Positions 25,097-34,517 of a DNA stretch of 64,000 bases are shown piece after piece; the first letter of the stretch is position 1; each line of letters begins with the position of its first letter. The notes below the pieces were generated by a model that worked only from the letters and a program-made list of their open reading frames with translations, made no database searches and was not told where the DNA came from. Source of the DNA: Acidovorax sp. SRB_14 (GTDB lineage Bacteria > Pseudomonadota > Gammaproteobacteria > Burkholderiales > Burkholderiaceae_C); assembly GCF_012932145.1 (NCBI RefSeq), contig NZ_MWOK01000004.1, positions 62,001-126,000 of the forward strand. The letters are read 5' to 3'. The position numbers and the translations under genes are program-made.

Positions 25097-26986
25097 CTAC
25101 TCCACCGTGACGCTTTTCGCGAGGTTGCGGGGCTTGTCCACATCCGTTCCGCGCGCGCAGGCCGTGTGGTAGGCCAACAGCTGCAGCGGCACCACGTGCA
25201 GCAAGGGGCTGAGCGGGCCGTAGTGGTCGGGCATGCGGATGACGTGGACGCCTTCGCTGCTGTCGATGCGCGTGTCGGCGTCGGCAAGCACATAGAGCAC
25301 TCCGCCGCGCGCGCGCACCTCCTGCATGTTGCTTTCGAGCTTTTTCAGCAGCGCATCGTTGGGCGCCACCGTGACCACGGGCATGGCGCTGGTCACCAGC
25401 GCCAGCGGGCCATGCTTGAGCTCGCCGGCCGGATAGGCCTCGGCATGGATGTAGCTGATTTCCTTGAGCTTGAGCGCGCCTTCGAGCGCGATCGGGTAGT
25501 GCAGGCCGCGGCCCAGGAACAGGGCGTTTTCCTTGCGGGCAAAGTCTTCGGCCCAGCTGATGATCTGGGGCTCCAGCGCCAGCACGGCCTGCAACGCCAC
25601 GGGCAGGCGGCGCATGGCCTTGAGGTGTTCGGCCTCTTGCGCTTCGCTCAGGCGCCCCTTGGCCTGCGCCAGCGCCAGCGTCAGCAAGAACAGACCCGCC
25701 AGCTGCGTGGTGAAGGCCTTGGTGCTGGCCACGCCGATCTCGACGCCGGCGCGCGTGATGTAGGCCAGCTTGCATTCCCGCACCATGGCGCTGGTGGCGA
25801 CATTGCAGATGGTCAGCGTGTGCTGCATGCCCAGGCCCTGCGCGTGGCGCAGCGCGGCCAGCGTGTCGGCAGTTTCGCCCGACTGGCTGATGGTCACCAC
25901 CAGCGTGCGCGGGTTGGGCACCGATTCGCGGTAGCGGTATTCGCTGGCCACCTCGACCTGGGTCGGTAGCTTGGCGATGGACTCCAGCCAGTACTTGGCC
26001 GTGCAGCCGCTGTAGTAACTGGTGCCGCAGGCCAGGATGAGCACCGAGTCGATCTCCTGGAAGACCCGGTAGGCGCCGTCGCCAAACAGCTCGGGCACGA
26101 TGCCGACCACGCCTTCGAGCGTGTCGCCAATGGCGCGCGGCTGCTCGAAGATCTCCTTTTGCATGTAGTGGCGGTAGGGCCCGAGTTCGGCCGCGCCGCT
26201 GTGCGCGTGCACGGTGCGCACCGGGCGCTGCGCGGGCGCGAGCGAGCGGCCATCGCGCCCCACCACCCAGTAGCGGCCCAACTGCAGGTCCACCAGGTCG
26301 CCTTCTTCGAGGTAGACGATCTGGTCGGTCACGCCGGCCAGGGCCATGGCGTCGCTGGCCAGGAAATGCTCCTTGCCATCCTGGCCCACGCCCAGGATGA
26401 GGGGCGAGCCGGCGCGCGCGCCGACCACGCGGTGCGGCTCGTCTTTGTGCATCACCGCAATCGCAAACGCGCCGTGCAGTTGCGCCACGGCGGCCTGCAC
26501 TGCCTCGAACAAGTCGCCGCTGTAGAGGCTGTCCACCAGGTGGGCAATGACCTCGGTGTCGGTCTGGCTGGCGAACACGTAGCCGCGCCCGCGCAAATGG
26601 GTGCGCAGCGCTTCAAAGTTTTCGATGATGCCGTTGTGCACCACGGCCACGCGGCCTGCGGCGGCGCCAGCGGGCTCGGTGTCCGCGCCGGCGCCATAGC
26701 TGAAATGCGGGTGGGCGTTGCACTCCACGGGCGCACCGTGCGTGGCCCAGCGGGTGTGGGCAATGCCGGTCGCGCCTTCGACGGGCGTGGTTTGCACCTG
26801 TTCCAGCAGCTCGGCCACGCGTGCCGTGCTGCGTGCGCGCTGCAGGCCACCGCCGCCCGCGCCCAGGCTGGCCATGTGCACCGCCACGCCGCACGAGTCG
26901 TAGCCCCGGTATTCGAGGCGCTGCAGACCCTGGACGAGGATGGGGACGATATTGCGCGCTGAAACCGCGCCGACGATGCCGCACAT
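25097..26986 (-). CDS. glmS: glutamine--fructose-6-phosphate aminotransferase
   Basis: A 629-residue cytoplasmic enzyme that makes glucosamine 6-phosphate for cell-wall synthesis. The start [12 protein letters not shown] exposes the N-terminal catalytic Cys of the glutaminase domain after Met removal, and GGAG lies before it; a longer open frame upstream is not coding. HTRWATHG and HNGIIEN are glutaminase motifs. The two SIS domains carry CGTSYYSG and [10 protein letters not shown], and the protein ends in the invariant KSVTVE. A Gly/Ala-rich insertion near residue 42 makes it about 20 residues longer than the Escherichia coli protein. glmU lies elsewhere in the window (52.8 kb). The 3' end is the attachment site of the island. 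Confidence 0.97.
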   Translation of the reverse strand: MCGIVGAVSARNIVPILVQGLQRLEYRGYDSCGVAVHMASLGAGGGGLQRARSTARVAELLEQVQTTPVEGATGIAHTRWATHGAPVECNAHPHFSYGAGADTEPAGAAAGRVAVVHNGIIENFEALRTHLRGRGYVFASQTDTEVIAHLVDSLYSGDLFEAVQAAVAQLHGAFAIAVMHKDEPHRVVGARAGSPLILGVGQDGKEHFLASDAMALAGVTDQIVYLEEGDLVDLQLGRYWVVGRDGRSLAPAQRPVRTVHAHSGAAELGPYRHYMQKEIFEQPRAIGDTLEGVVGIVPELFGDGAYRVFQEIDSVLILACGTSYYSGCTAKYWLESIAKLPTQVEVASEYRYRESVPNPRTLVVTISQSGETADTLAALRHAQGLGMQHTLTICNVATSAMVRECKLAYITRAGVEIGVASTKAFTTQLAGLFLLTLALAQAKGRLSEAQEAEHLKAMRRLPVALQAVLALEPQIISWAEDFARKENALFLGRGLHYPIALEGALKLKEISYIHAEAYPAGELKHGPLALVTSAMPVVTVAPNDALLKKLESNMQEVRARGGVLYVLADADTRIDSSEGVHVIRMPDHYGPLSPLLHVVPLQLLAYHTACARGTDVDKPRNLAKSVTVE

Positions 26987-27115
26987 AAGAAATCTCCGGT
27001 GGAAAGTGGTGCCATGGTAGGCGCAGCACTCAGAAATATCCGATTGATATTTGTATATAAATGAACTTATATTCCATAAAATAACACTCATGAAATTAAA
27101 ATCTATAAAAATCAC
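26987..27115. promoter_or_regulatory. A+T-rich divergent promoter region between glmS and lrp-like gene
   Basis: The 129 bases, especially 27035-27112, are strikingly A+T-rich for this genome (TTGTATATAAATGAACTTAT is one run). They must hold promoters for both genes and are a natural binding site for the Lrp-type regulator encoded next door. I cannot assign -10/-35 boxes with confidence. Confidence 0.5.
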
Positions 27116-27601
27116 ATGAATGAATTTTTTGATCTTGATGCCACCGACCTGTTGCTGCTGGACCTGCTGCAAAACGACGCCGCGCAAAGCAACCAAGCGC
27201 TGGCCGCGCGCGTGCATGTCTCGCCGCCCACCTGCCTGCGCCGCGTCAAACGCCTGCACGCCGCCGGCCTGATCGAGCGCCAGGTGGCCCTGCTGCAGCC
27301 CGAGCGCGTGGCGGCGCTGGTGGGCCATGGTCTGCAGGCGATCGTGGAGATCACGCTGGAGCGCCAGGGCGCCGAACTGCTCGATGCGTTCGAGGCGCGC
27401 GCCGTGCAGGACGCGGCCGTGCAGCAATGCTGGCGCGTCTCGCCCGGCCCCGACTTCGTGCTGGTCACGCACACGCGCGACATGCCCGCCTACCTGGCGC
27501 TGGCGCAGCGGCTCTTCACCAGCGACGCCAACGTGCGCAATGTGCGCGCGTTCTTCAGCACCCGGCGGGCCAAGTTCGATCCGCGCGTGCCTTTGGCATG
27601 A
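27116..27601 (+). CDS. Lrp/AsnC-family transcriptional regulator
   Basis: A 161-residue regulator. The N-terminal winged helix covers about residues 5-60 ([20 protein letters not shown] and [20 protein letters not shown]), followed by the RAM ligand-binding domain with [16 protein letters not shown]. Such proteins form octamers and respond to amino acids. It is divergent from glmS with an A+T-rich shared control region and may autoregulate or control glmS (inference). Confidence 0.9.
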   Translation: MNEFFDLDATDLLLLDLLQNDAAQSNQALAARVHVSPPTCLRRVKRLHAAGLIERQVALLQPERVAALVGHGLQAIVEITLERQGAELLDAFEARAVQDAAVQQCWRVSPGPDFVLVTHTRDMPAYLALAQRLFTSDANVRNVRAFFSTRRAKFDPRVPLA

Positions 27602-27612
27602 AAAACCACCCA

Positions 27613-27655
27613 AACGCTTTATCAGCAAGCGCAAATAGCTATTAAATAAATAGCA
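27613..27655. repeat. Comamonadaceae-type AGCGCT repeat, degenerate copy
   Basis: Contains CGCTTTATCAGCAAGCGC and AATAGCTATTAAATAAATAG, the two halves of a short dispersed repeat that recurs elsewhere in this window. It lies between the lrp-like gene and cbpA. Confidence 0.45.
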
Positions 27656-27748
27656 TCCAATGCCTCCGCCCTCGCCTGCCTAGCGAAACGCTTGCCGCGC
27701 CCCGGCAATCGCGTAGAGTGCAGGCAGCCCACGGACAGGAGCACCGGC

Positions 27749-28738
27749 ATGGAGTTCAAGGACTACTACCAGGTTCTCGGCGTCGCCAAGAACGCGAGCG
27801 CCGAAGACATCAAGAAGGCCTACCGCAAGCTCGCCCGCAAGTACCACCCGGACGTGAGCAAAGAGCCCCACGCCGCCCAGCACATGAGCGAGGTCAACGA
27901 GGCCAACGCCGTGCTCTCCGACCCCGAAACGCGCGCCGCCTACGACAACCTGGGCGCCCAGGCGGCGCAGGCGGCGCATGGGGGCCGCGATTTCCGGCCG
28001 CCGCCCAACTGGGACGCGGGCTTCGAGTTCTCGGACGACGGCACTGCGGGCGACGCGGGCGACTTCAGCGACTTCTTCGAGCAGCTGTTTGGCCGCGCCG
28101 CGCGCGCCCAGCACGCCCAGCGCGGCCACCGTACGCATGGCGGCGATGGACGGCATGCCGAGCCGGGCAGCGACCACCACGCCAAGATCGAACTGGACCT
28201 GCGCGACGCTTACCACGGTGCCGAGCGCACCATCCACCTGCGCGGCGCGCACCTGGACGCCCACGGCCATCTGGTGCCCGACGAGCGCAGCCTGCAGGTC
28301 AAGATCCCCAAAGGCGTGCGCGAAGGCCAGCTGATCCGCTTGGTCGGCCAGGGCAGCCCCGGCACCGGCGGCGCGCCCGCGGGCAACCTGTTCCTCGAAG
28401 TGCATTTCACGCCGGGCGGGCCCTGGCACGCCGAGGGCCGCGACGTCTACCAGTCCCTGCCCCTGGCGCCCTGGGAGGCCGCACTGGGCGCCAGCGTCGA
28501 AGTGCTGACGCCCACCGGCCCCGTGGAGGTGAGCGTGCCCGCGCACTCGCGGCCCGGCCGCAAGCTGCGCCTCAAAGGCCGCGGCATCCCATCGACGCCG
28601 CCGGGCGACCTGTACCTGGAGCTCGACATCGCCCAGCCCCCGGCCGACAGCGACAGCGCGCGCGCCGCCTATGCCGCGCTGGCCAAGGCCTTCCCGCACT
28701 TCAATCCGCGCCAGAACCACCGCGCCGAAGGAGCCTGA
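27749..28738 (+). CDS. cbpA: CbpA-type DnaJ-like co-chaperone
   Basis: A 329-residue Hsp40. The J domain is at residues 1-70, with the HPD motif in KYHPDVSKE that stimulates DnaK. A linker follows, then the two beta-sandwich client-binding domains (KIELDLRDAYHGAERTIHLR and VSVPAHSRPGRKLRLKGRGI). There is no zinc-finger domain, which separates it from DnaJ. The start MEFKDYYQVLGV is preceded by AGGAG. It is followed two bases later by the modulator gene cbpM, the standard pair; CbpA also binds curved DNA in enterobacteria. Confidence 0.93.
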   Translation: MEFKDYYQVLGVAKNASAEDIKKAYRKLARKYHPDVSKEPHAAQHMSEVNEANAVLSDPETRAAYDNLGAQAAQAAHGGRDFRPPPNWDAGFEFSDDGTAGDAGDFSDFFEQLFGRAARAQHAQRGHRTHGGDGRHAEPGSDHHAKIELDLRDAYHGAERTIHLRGAHLDAHGHLVPDERSLQVKIPKGVREGQLIRLVGQGSPGTGGAPAGNLFLEVHFTPGGPWHAEGRDVYQSLPLAPWEAALGASVEVLTPTGPVEVSVPAHSRPGRKLRLKGRGIPSTPPGDLYLELDIAQPPADSDSARAAYAALAKAFPHFNPRQNHRAEGA

Positions 28739-28740
28739 CC

Positions 28741-29064
28741 ATGACCCACGCATTCCACCTTCCCGTGCAACTGGGCGAGCTGCTGGACGAGCATGCGCTC
28801 ACGCGCGAAGAGCTGGCGCGCGCCTGCCGCCGCCACCCGGACTGGGTGAGCGCGCGCGTCGAGGCCGGCGTGATCGAAGTCGCCTCGCCGGGCACGGGCG
28901 AATGGCATTTCACGGGCACCACGCTGGTGCGCGCACGCCGCATCGCGCAACTCGAGGCGACGTTTGACGCCGACCCCTACCTGGCCGCGCTGACCGCCGA
29001 CCTGATCGAAGAGGTGGCGCAGCTGCGCCAGCGCCTGGCCCAGCGCGGAGACGGGACGCAGTGA
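28741..29064 (+). CDS. cbpM: CbpM-type chaperone modulator
   Basis: A 107-residue MerR-like helical protein of the CbpM family, which binds the J domain of CbpA and inhibits it. Features are an N-terminal helical motif (LDEHALTREELARACRRHPD), the central WVSARVEAGVIEV segment and a C-terminal coiled helix (ADLIEEVAQLRQRLAQ). The start is the ATG two bases after the cbpA stop. The stop overlaps the GTG start of the diguanylate cyclase gene, so all three may be co-transcribed. Confidence 0.85.
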   Translation: MTHAFHLPVQLGELLDEHALTREELARACRRHPDWVSARVEAGVIEVASPGTGEWHFTGTTLVRARRIAQLEATFDADPYLAALTADLIEEVAQLRQRLAQRGDGTQ

Positions 29065-30203
29065 CAACTCTGCGCACAAGTGTTACAAACAGCAACCACT
29101 TCCGCCTGCGCACCATGCCCGACCCGCTCCCCACCTCCACGCAGGACACCGCGCCCGCACCGCGCCAGCGCATCCCGCGCCATATCTACCCGCTGCGCGT
29201 GCTGGGCATGGGGCTGGGCGCGCTGCTCGTGGGCAGTGTGCTGCGCGAGCTGCAGGCCCCGGCACCGCACTGGGCGCTGCTGGTGGCAACGCTGCTGTGG
29301 CCGCACCTGGCCTACCTGCTGGCGCGCCGCAGTGCGGACCCCTACCGCGCGGAAGTGCGCAACCTGCTGGTCGACTCGGCCATCGTCGGTCTGTGGGTGC
29401 CGCTGATGCACTTCAACCTGCTGCCCAGCACGGTGCTGGTGGCGGTCACCACCTATGACAAGATCAGCACCGGCATCAAGCGCCTGTGGCTGCATTCGCT
29501 GCCCGGCATGCTGGGCGTGGGCGCGCTCGCCACCCTGGTCACGCAACCCGCACCCTGGCTGGAGAGCCCGCTCACGGTGGTGGCGTGCACGCTGCCTTTG
29601 CTCGTCGTCCACACGCTCGCTACCAGCATGGCCAGCTACCGGCTGATCCGCACCGTCTCGCGGCAGAACCGCCAGCTCGAAGCACTGCGGCAGCTCGACG
29701 CCCAGACCGGCCTGTACGCGCGCAACCACTGGCAGGAGCAGGCAGAAGCGGCGCTGCGCCACGCCCAGGCCAGCGGCGAGCCCGCGTGCCTGCTGATGAT
29801 CGACATCGACCATTTCAAGCCGGTCAACGACATCCATGGCCACACCGTGGGCGACGAGGTGATCGGCGCCGTGGGCCGCATCATCCGCGACTGCGTGCGC
29901 GCCCAGGACTGCGCGGGCCGCTACGGCGGCGACGAATTCGCCGTGGTCTGCCGCCGCACCACGCCCGACGAGGCGCTGGCCATCGCCCAGCGCATCCGCG
30001 AGCGCGTGCAGGCATTGCGCCTGCACGCGCTGCCCCAGCTGCGCCTGACGGGCAGCATCGGCGTGGCCCAGGCCGGGCCGCAGCATGCACAGCTGCGCGA
30101 CTGGATGAACGAGACCGATGCCGCGCTCTATGGCGCCAAGCACGGCGGGCGCAACCGGGTCGCGCATGCCGGCGCGGACGCCCTTGCGCACGCCTCTGCC
30201 TGA
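29061..30203 (+). CDS. diguanylate cyclase, MASE2-GGDEF
   Basis: A 380-residue inner-membrane enzyme making cyclic di-GMP. The N-terminal MASE2 sensor (RHIYPLRVLGMGLGALLVGS, about residues 33-175) has several helices. A GGDEF domain follows, with the active-site GGDEF at residues 289-293. Five residues upstream is RAQD, an intact RxxD inhibitory site, so product inhibition is expected. I chose the GTG at 29061 because GGAG stands before it and it overlaps the cbpM stop; an ATG at 29115 lacks a ribosome site. MASE2 cyclases such as DgcC/AdrA control cellulose or biofilm in enterobacteria. Confidence 0.9.
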   Translation: MTTLRTSVTNSNHFRLRTMPDPLPTSTQDTAPAPRQRIPRHIYPLRVLGMGLGALLVGSVLRELQAPAPHWALLVATLLWPHLAYLLARRSADPYRAEVRNLLVDSAIVGLWVPLMHFNLLPSTVLVAVTTYDKISTGIKRLWLHSLPGMLGVGALATLVTQPAPWLESPLTVVACTLPLLVVHTLATSMASYRLIRTVSRQNRQLEALRQLDAQTGLYARNHWQEQAEAALRHAQASGEPACLLMIDIDHFKPVNDIHGHTVGDEVIGAVGRIIRDCVRAQDCAGRYGGDEFAVVCRRTTPDEALAIAQRIRERVQALRLHALPQLRLTGSIGVAQAGPQHAQLRDWMNETDAALYGAKHGGRNRVAHAGADALAHASA

Positions 30204-30237
30204 CGTGCCGCGGCGCCGCCCCCGCATTTTCTCGGCG

Positions 30238-30432
30238 CTAGAGCCACTTCACCGCCAAGCTCAGCAGCAAGCTCAGCAGCACCGTGCTCGCCAGCGGAAT
30301 GAACCAGTCGCGGCCGAACAGGCGAAAGTGAAAATCCCCCGGCAGCCGCCCCAGCCCGAGGCGGCGCAGCCACGGCGTGAGGCCGTTGATCAGCACCAGC
30401 GCCAGAAAGACGACGATGAGCCAGCGGATCAT
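30238..30432 (-). CDS. DUF2905 small membrane protein
   Basis: A 64-residue protein with two predicted helices (MIRWLIVVFLALVLINGLTP and LASTVLLSLLLSLAVKWL) separated by LGRLPGDFHFRLFGRDWFIP, the DUF2905 signature. The start is the ATG at 30432; an upstream extension in the same frame is Cys/Trp/Arg-rich and not family-like. It is convergent with the cyclase gene. Function unknown. Confidence 0.8.
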   Translation of the reverse strand: MIRWLIVVFLALVLINGLTPWLRRLGLGRLPGDFHFRLFGRDWFIPLASTVLLSLLLSLAVKWL

Positions 30433-30533
30433 CTCAGTGGTCCATTGCGCTGCGCGCCACCCGCAGCGCTTGAAACAGGCGCGGCCAGGCCAGCATCCGC
30501 CGCGCAAGGGCCGCCCCGCAGCGCTGGCGGCGT

Positions 30534-30588
30534 CCCCCTTCCCGCTTTGCGCAGCAATGCGAAGGAAGGGGGAAGGCGCGAAGCGCCT
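30534..30588. repeat. intergenic double hairpin
   Basis: CCCCCTTCC (30534-30542) pairs with GGAAGGGGG (30564-30572), and AGGCGC-GAA-GCGCCT forms a second stem (30574-30588). It lies between the DUF2905 gene and the methyltransferase gene, directly downstream of the latter on its strand. It may act as a transcript end or be an intergenic repeat; no T-run is present. Confidence 0.4.
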
Positions 30589-30608
30589 CAGGGGGTTGTC
30601 GTTTCATT

Positions 30609-31742
30609 TCACAGCCGGTGCGTGCGGTCGCCGTGCGCAAAGCCCAGAGCGTCCCAGGGCTCGCCCTTGCACAGCGCCAGCACCTTGAACAGCTCGCCCA
30701 TCTCATGCTCCATGATCAATTTGGCCGCCAGCGTCCGCTGGGCCAGCGGTTGCAGCTCCATTTTTGGGAGCAAGCCGCAGTTGATGAGGAAGTGCGCCTG
30801 CGTCGTGTAGCCGAGCACGCTCCAGCCCTGGCCTGGGGGCAGGGCCTGGTCTTGCGCGGCCAGCGCCATGGCGGTGAAGTTGACGTGGGCGGTGATGTCC
30901 TTGAGGCCTACGTCGGCCAGCGGGTTGTCGTCCGCCTGGTGCGCGCGGTGGCACATCACCGTGCCCATGTGGCGCTGCGGGTGGTAGTACTCGCCCTCGC
31001 CAAAGCCGTAGTCGAGGAAGAACGCCGCGCCGCGCGTGAGGCGATCGCCCAGCGTGTGGAGGAAGGCCTCCGCCTGCGGATGGACCTCGGTCAGGTAGTC
31101 GTGCGGGCCCTCGATCTCGACCGGCGGGCGCAGATCGGTGGGCCGGTCTGCCCAGGCAAAGGCGCCGTCCCGCCAGGCCACGCCGCGCTCGTGCCAGACG
31201 CCGCCCTGCGCGCCGCCGTGGCGCGCGAGCAGCTTGACCGGCATGGCATCGAGCACCTCGTTGCCGACGACCACGCCCTCGAAGGCGTCCGGCAGCGCGT
31301 CCACCCAGCGCAGCTTGTCGGCGTGCGCGGCCAGCAGCGCCTGCTGGCGCGCGCGCAGGCTGCCCGACAGGTCGACGATGGTGTAGAGGCGCACCGCGCC
31401 GCCCAGCGCGTCGAGCAGCTGCAGCGCGAGCGCGCCCGAGCCCGCGCCGAACTCCCAGACCTCGTCGGTGCCGGTGTGCGCAAGCGCCTGGCCCACCTGC
31501 GCCGCCAGCGTCTGGCCGAACAGCGGCGTGAGCTCGGGGGCGGTCACAAAGTCGCTGCCCGAGCCCGGCATGGCGCCGAACTTGGGCAGCTCGCCGGCGT
31601 AGTAGCCCAGGCCCGGCGTGTACAAGGCCAGCGCCATGAAACGGTCAAAGCCGATCCAGCCGCCGCCCGCGGCAATGGCCTGCGCGATGTGGGCTTGCAG
31701 GGCGGTCGTTAAACTTGTTGGTTCTTTCGTCACGGCACGCAT
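30609..31742 (-). CDS. MidA/NDUFAF7-family SAM-dependent methyltransferase
   Basis: A 377-residue protein of the COG1565 group, whose mitochondrial member NDUFAF7 methylates an arginine of the complex I subunit NDUFS2. Signature blocks are GWIGFDRFMALALYTPGLGY, SDFVTAPELTPLFGQ, the SAM-binding EFGAGSGALALQLL, EVLDAMPVKL, and FFLDYGFGEGEYYHPQRHMG. GGAGGG lies four bases before the ATG. The start is only 11 bases from the divergent pteridine-reductase gene, so the two promoters must overlap coding sequence. Its target in this organism is inferred, not shown. Confidence 0.88.
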   Translation of the reverse strand: MRAVTKEPTSLTTALQAHIAQAIAAGGGWIGFDRFMALALYTPGLGYYAGELPKFGAMPGSGSDFVTAPELTPLFGQTLAAQVGQALAHTGTDEVWEFGAGSGALALQLLDALGGAVRLYTIVDLSGSLRARQQALLAAHADKLRWVDALPDAFEGVVVGNEVLDAMPVKLLARHGGAQGGVWHERGVAWRDGAFAWADRPTDLRPPVEIEGPHDYLTEVHPQAEAFLHTLGDRLTRGAAFFLDYGFGEGEYYHPQRHMGTVMCHRAHQADDNPLADVGLKDITAHVNFTAMALAAQDQALPPGQGWSVLGYTTQAHFLINCGLLPKMELQPLAQRTLAAKLIMEHEMGELFKVLALCKGEPWDALGFAHGDRTHRL

Positions 31743-31753
31743 TGTCCCTCCGA

Positions 31754-32539
31754 ATGTCCGAACCCTCCCGTCCGCGCACCGTCCTGGTGACCGGCGCCGC
31801 CCGGCGCCTGGGCCGCAGCATTGCGCTGGCCCTGGCCGCCGGCGGCTGGCAGGTGGCGGTGCACTACCGGGCGTCCGCGCGGGACGCTATCGATACGGTA
31901 GCTGCCTGCGTAGAGCTGTCGGGCGCCAGCGCCCATTTTGATGCCAACTTCGAGGACGAGGCCGCCGTGCGTGCGCTGCTGCCGCGCGTGGTGGCGCACT
32001 TTGGTGCCGTCGACGCCGTGGTCAACAGCGCCTCGCTGTTTGCGCACGACGACGCCGCCAGCTTCGGCTTTGCCGCGATGGAGCAGCACCTGCGCAGCAA
32101 TACCGGCGCTCCCATCGTGCTGGCGCAGGCGCTGCACGCGCACCTGCAGGCGCGCGCCGACGCGGGCGAGGACGGCGCGCACGGCGCCGTAGTCAACCTG
32201 CTCGACCAGAAGCTGTGGAACCAGAACCCCGATTTCGTCAGCTACACATTGTCCAAGGCCGCGCTCGAAGCCGCCGGCACGATGCTGGCGCTGGCGCTCG
32301 CGCCGCGCGTGCGGGTGGTCGGCGTGGCGCCCGGCCTGACGCTGACCAGCCACCTGCTGAGCGACGAAAAGTTCGCCGCGCTGCATGCGCTCAGCCCGCT
32401 CGGGCGCTCATCCACGGCTGACGATGTGGCCCATGCCGTGCGCTTTGCGCTCGAAAACCGCTCGGTCACGGGCACGACCTTGCTGATCGACGGCGGCCAG
32501 CACCTGATGAAGTTTGACCGCGACTTCTCCATGATGTGA
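31754..32539 (+). CDS. SDR oxidoreductase, pteridine/dihydromonapterin-reductase-like
   Basis: A 261-residue short-chain dehydrogenase. The NADPH site is TGAARRLGRSIALALA, where Arg-Arg favours NADPH; NSASLF and the catalytic SYTLSK follow. The next gene is folB, so a role reducing dihydropterins (FolM/PTR1-like) is likely, though this rests on context. The start ATG at 31754 gives a normal N-terminus. Codons near 31886-31941 (about residues 45-63) coincide with a degenerate copy of the dispersed AGCGCT repeat. Confidence 0.85.
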   Translation: MSEPSRPRTVLVTGAARRLGRSIALALAAGGWQVAVHYRASARDAIDTVAACVELSGASAHFDANFEDEAAVRALLPRVVAHFGAVDAVVNSASLFAHDDAASFGFAAMEQHLRSNTGAPIVLAQALHAHLQARADAGEDGAHGAVVNLLDQKLWNQNPDFVSYTLSKAALEAAGTMLALALAPRVRVVGVAPGLTLTSHLLSDEKFAALHALSPLGRSSTADDVAHAVRFALENRSVTGTTLLIDGGQHLMKFDRDFSMM

Positions 32540-32561
32540 GCACAGGCTCACCCTACAATCC

Positions 32562-32933
32562 ATGAACCAAGCCATTGGCAACCAGACCCTGACCCTGACC
32601 GGGCTGCGCTTCGACGCCAACCTGGGCATCCTGGCGCACGAGAAAAACGCCCCGCAACCGATCCAGGTCGACGCCGAACTGAGCCTGGGCGTGCAGCCGC
32701 TGGCGCCGCGCGACGACGACATCGGCCACGTGCTCGACTACCGGCGCGTGCGCCAGATCATCATCGACGAGTGCACGGCCGAGCATGTGAACCTGCTCGA
32801 GAGCCTGATCGGCAAGCTGGCCCAGCGGCTGATGCAGTTGCCCGGCGTGCTGGGCGTGCGCGTGAAAATCGCCAAGCTTGAAATTTTTGACGACTGCGAA
32901 GTGGCCATCCGCATGCAGACAGGACAGTGGTGA
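32562..32933 (+). CDS. folB: dihydroneopterin aldolase
   Basis: A 123-residue FolB, which cleaves 7,8-dihydroneopterin to 6-hydroxymethyl-dihydropterin in folate synthesis. Recognisable are [33 protein letters not shown] and [17 protein letters not shown]. It lies 22 bases after the pteridine-reductase-like gene and touches ttcA, forming a short operon. Confidence 0.92.
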   Translation: MNQAIGNQTLTLTGLRFDANLGILAHEKNAPQPIQVDAELSLGVQPLAPRDDDIGHVLDYRRVRQIIIDECTAEHVNLLESLIGKLAQRLMQLPGVLGVRVKIAKLEIFDDCEVAIRMQTGQW

Positions 32934-32938
32934 ACGAC

Positions 32939-33895
32939 ATGAACGCAATGCAACCCCGCGCGGAGACCGCCACCTGGACCGGCGAAGACGCCGCAGCGCC
33001 CGCGCGCCCGGCGGCCGACTTCAAGATCGAGCGGGAAACGCACAAGCTCGAAAAGCGCCTGTGCCGCGAGGTGGGCCGCGCCGTCGTGCACTACAACATG
33101 ATCGAGGACTGCGACAAGGTCATGGTCTGCATGTCGGGCGGCAAGGACAGCTACACCCTGCTCGACATCCTGCTCAAGCTCAAGGCGCGCGCGCCGATCC
33201 ACTTCGACCTGATCGCGGTCAACCTGGACCAGAAGCAGCCCGGCTTTCCCGAGCACGTGCTGCCCGATTACCTGAAAAGCACTGGCGTGCCGTTCCACAT
33301 CGAGAACGAGGACACCTACAGCATCGTCAAGCGCCTGATCCCCGAGGGCAAGACCACCTGCAGCCTGTGCAGCCGGCTACGCCGCGGCATTTTGTACCGT
33401 GTAGCCGACGAGCTCGGCGCCACAAAAATAGCGCTCGGCCACCACCGCGACGACATCCTGCAGACGCTGCTGCTCAACATGTTCTTTGGCGGCAAGATGA
33501 AGAGCATGCCGCCCAAGCTGGTCAGCGACGACGGCCGCCATGTCGTGATCCGCCCGCTCGCCTTCGTGGCCGAAAAGGACACGCAGCGCTGGTCGCAGCA
33601 CCGCAACTTCCCCATCATTCCGTGCAACCTGTGCGGCAGCCAGGAGAACCTGCAGCGCAAACAGGTCGGCGAGATGCTGCGCGACTGGGAGAAGAAATTC
33701 CCCGGCCGGGTGGAAAACATGTTCAACGCGTTGCAGAACGTCGTTCCGAGCCACCTGCTCGATGCCGCGCTGTACGATTTCCAGGGTGCGCGCGCCACCG
33801 GCATCGCCGACGAGAACGGCGACAAGGCCTTTGACACCGAGGAGTTTGCCGCCGCGCCGGGCCTGCCCGGCGTGCAGGTGGTGCGGATCACCTGA
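32939..33895 (+). CDS. ttcA: tRNA 2-thiocytidine biosynthesis protein
   Basis: A 318-residue iron-sulfur enzyme that thiolates cytidine 32 of tRNA. The PP-loop ATP site is SGGKDS ([17 protein letters not shown]). The cluster cysteines lie in [10 protein letters not shown] and [14 protein letters not shown] use the ATG at 32939; a GTG at 32927 overlapping folB is possible and would add four residues. Length and motifs fit the family. Confidence 0.93.
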   Translation: MNAMQPRAETATWTGEDAAAPARPAADFKIERETHKLEKRLCREVGRAVVHYNMIEDCDKVMVCMSGGKDSYTLLDILLKLKARAPIHFDLIAVNLDQKQPGFPEHVLPDYLKSTGVPFHIENEDTYSIVKRLIPEGKTTCSLCSRLRRGILYRVADELGATKIALGHHRDDILQTLLLNMFFGGKMKSMPPKLVSDDGRHVVIRPLAFVAEKDTQRWSQHRNFPIIPCNLCGSQENLQRKQVGEMLRDWEKKFPGRVENMFNALQNVVPSHLLDAALYDFQGARATGIADENGDKAFDTEEFAAAPGLPGVQVVRIT

Positions 33896-33938
33896 GGCCA
33901 GCGCTGCGGCGCCCACCCCTCTCACCCAAGGAGCTGCC

Positions 33939-34517
33939 ATGAAATGGATCCGATGGCCCCTGCTGTGCGCGGCGCTGGCGCTGGCCGGCTGCACCGGCGT
34001 TCGCCTGGTCGACAGCGACGTGCAGTCGTTCTCGCGCCTGGCCGCCCTGCCCGCCACGCCCACCTACCGCTTCGAGCGCCTGCCCTCGCAGCAAGTCCAG
34101 GACGCCCAGCAATCGGCCATCGAGGCCCAGGCCGCACAGGCCCTGGCCAAGGTGGGCCTGCGCTTCGATGCCACGGCACCGTTTTACCGCGCGCAGGTCT
34201 ACGCCCGCACCGACCGCCAGATCTCGCCCGACTGGTACGGCCCCTGGTGGGGATGGGGTGGCCTGGGCTGGGGCGGGCGCGGCTTCCACGGCGGCCTGGC
34301 CATGCGCTTTCCGCCGTCCACGCTGTACCGCCGCGAGGTCGGCCTGGTGCTGCGCGAGGCGGCGAGCGGCAACGTGGCCTACGAAACCCATGCGGTGCAC
34401 GAAGGACTCTGGAGCGACGACCCGGCCGTCTTCGGCGCCATGTTCGACGCGGCGCTCAGCGGCTTTCCGCTGCCGCCGCCCGGGCCGCGCCGAATCAACG
34501 TCGAGATCCCACGCTGA
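33939..34517 (+). CDS. DUF4136-type lipoprotein
   Basis: A 192-residue lipoprotein. The signal peptide MKWIRWPLLCAALALAGC ends in the lipobox LAGC with the lipidated Cys at residue 18. A DUF4136-like domain follows (YRFERLPSQQVQDAQQSAIE; VGLVLREAASGNVAYETHAV), interrupted by a Trp/Gly-rich stretch (WYGPWWGWGGLGWGGRGF). AAGGAG precedes the ATG. Probably anchored in the outer membrane, as residue +2 is Thr rather than Asp. It overlaps the next gene by one base. Function unknown. Confidence 0.85.
   Translation: MKWIRWPLLCAALALAGCTGVRLVDSDVQSFSRLAALPATPTYRFERLPSQQVQDAQQSAIEAQAAQALAKVGLRFDATAPFYRAQVYARTDRQISPDWYGPWWGWGGLGWGGRGFHGGLAMRFPPSTLYRREVGLVLREAASGNVAYETHAVHEGLWSDDPAVFGAMFDAALSGFPLPPPGPRRINVEIPR

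Noticed and set aside
25097-27634. 845-codon version of glmS starting at 27634
   Set aside because: The extra 216 codons are antisense to the Lrp-type gene, and the family N-terminus requires Cys right after the initiator Met at 26986.
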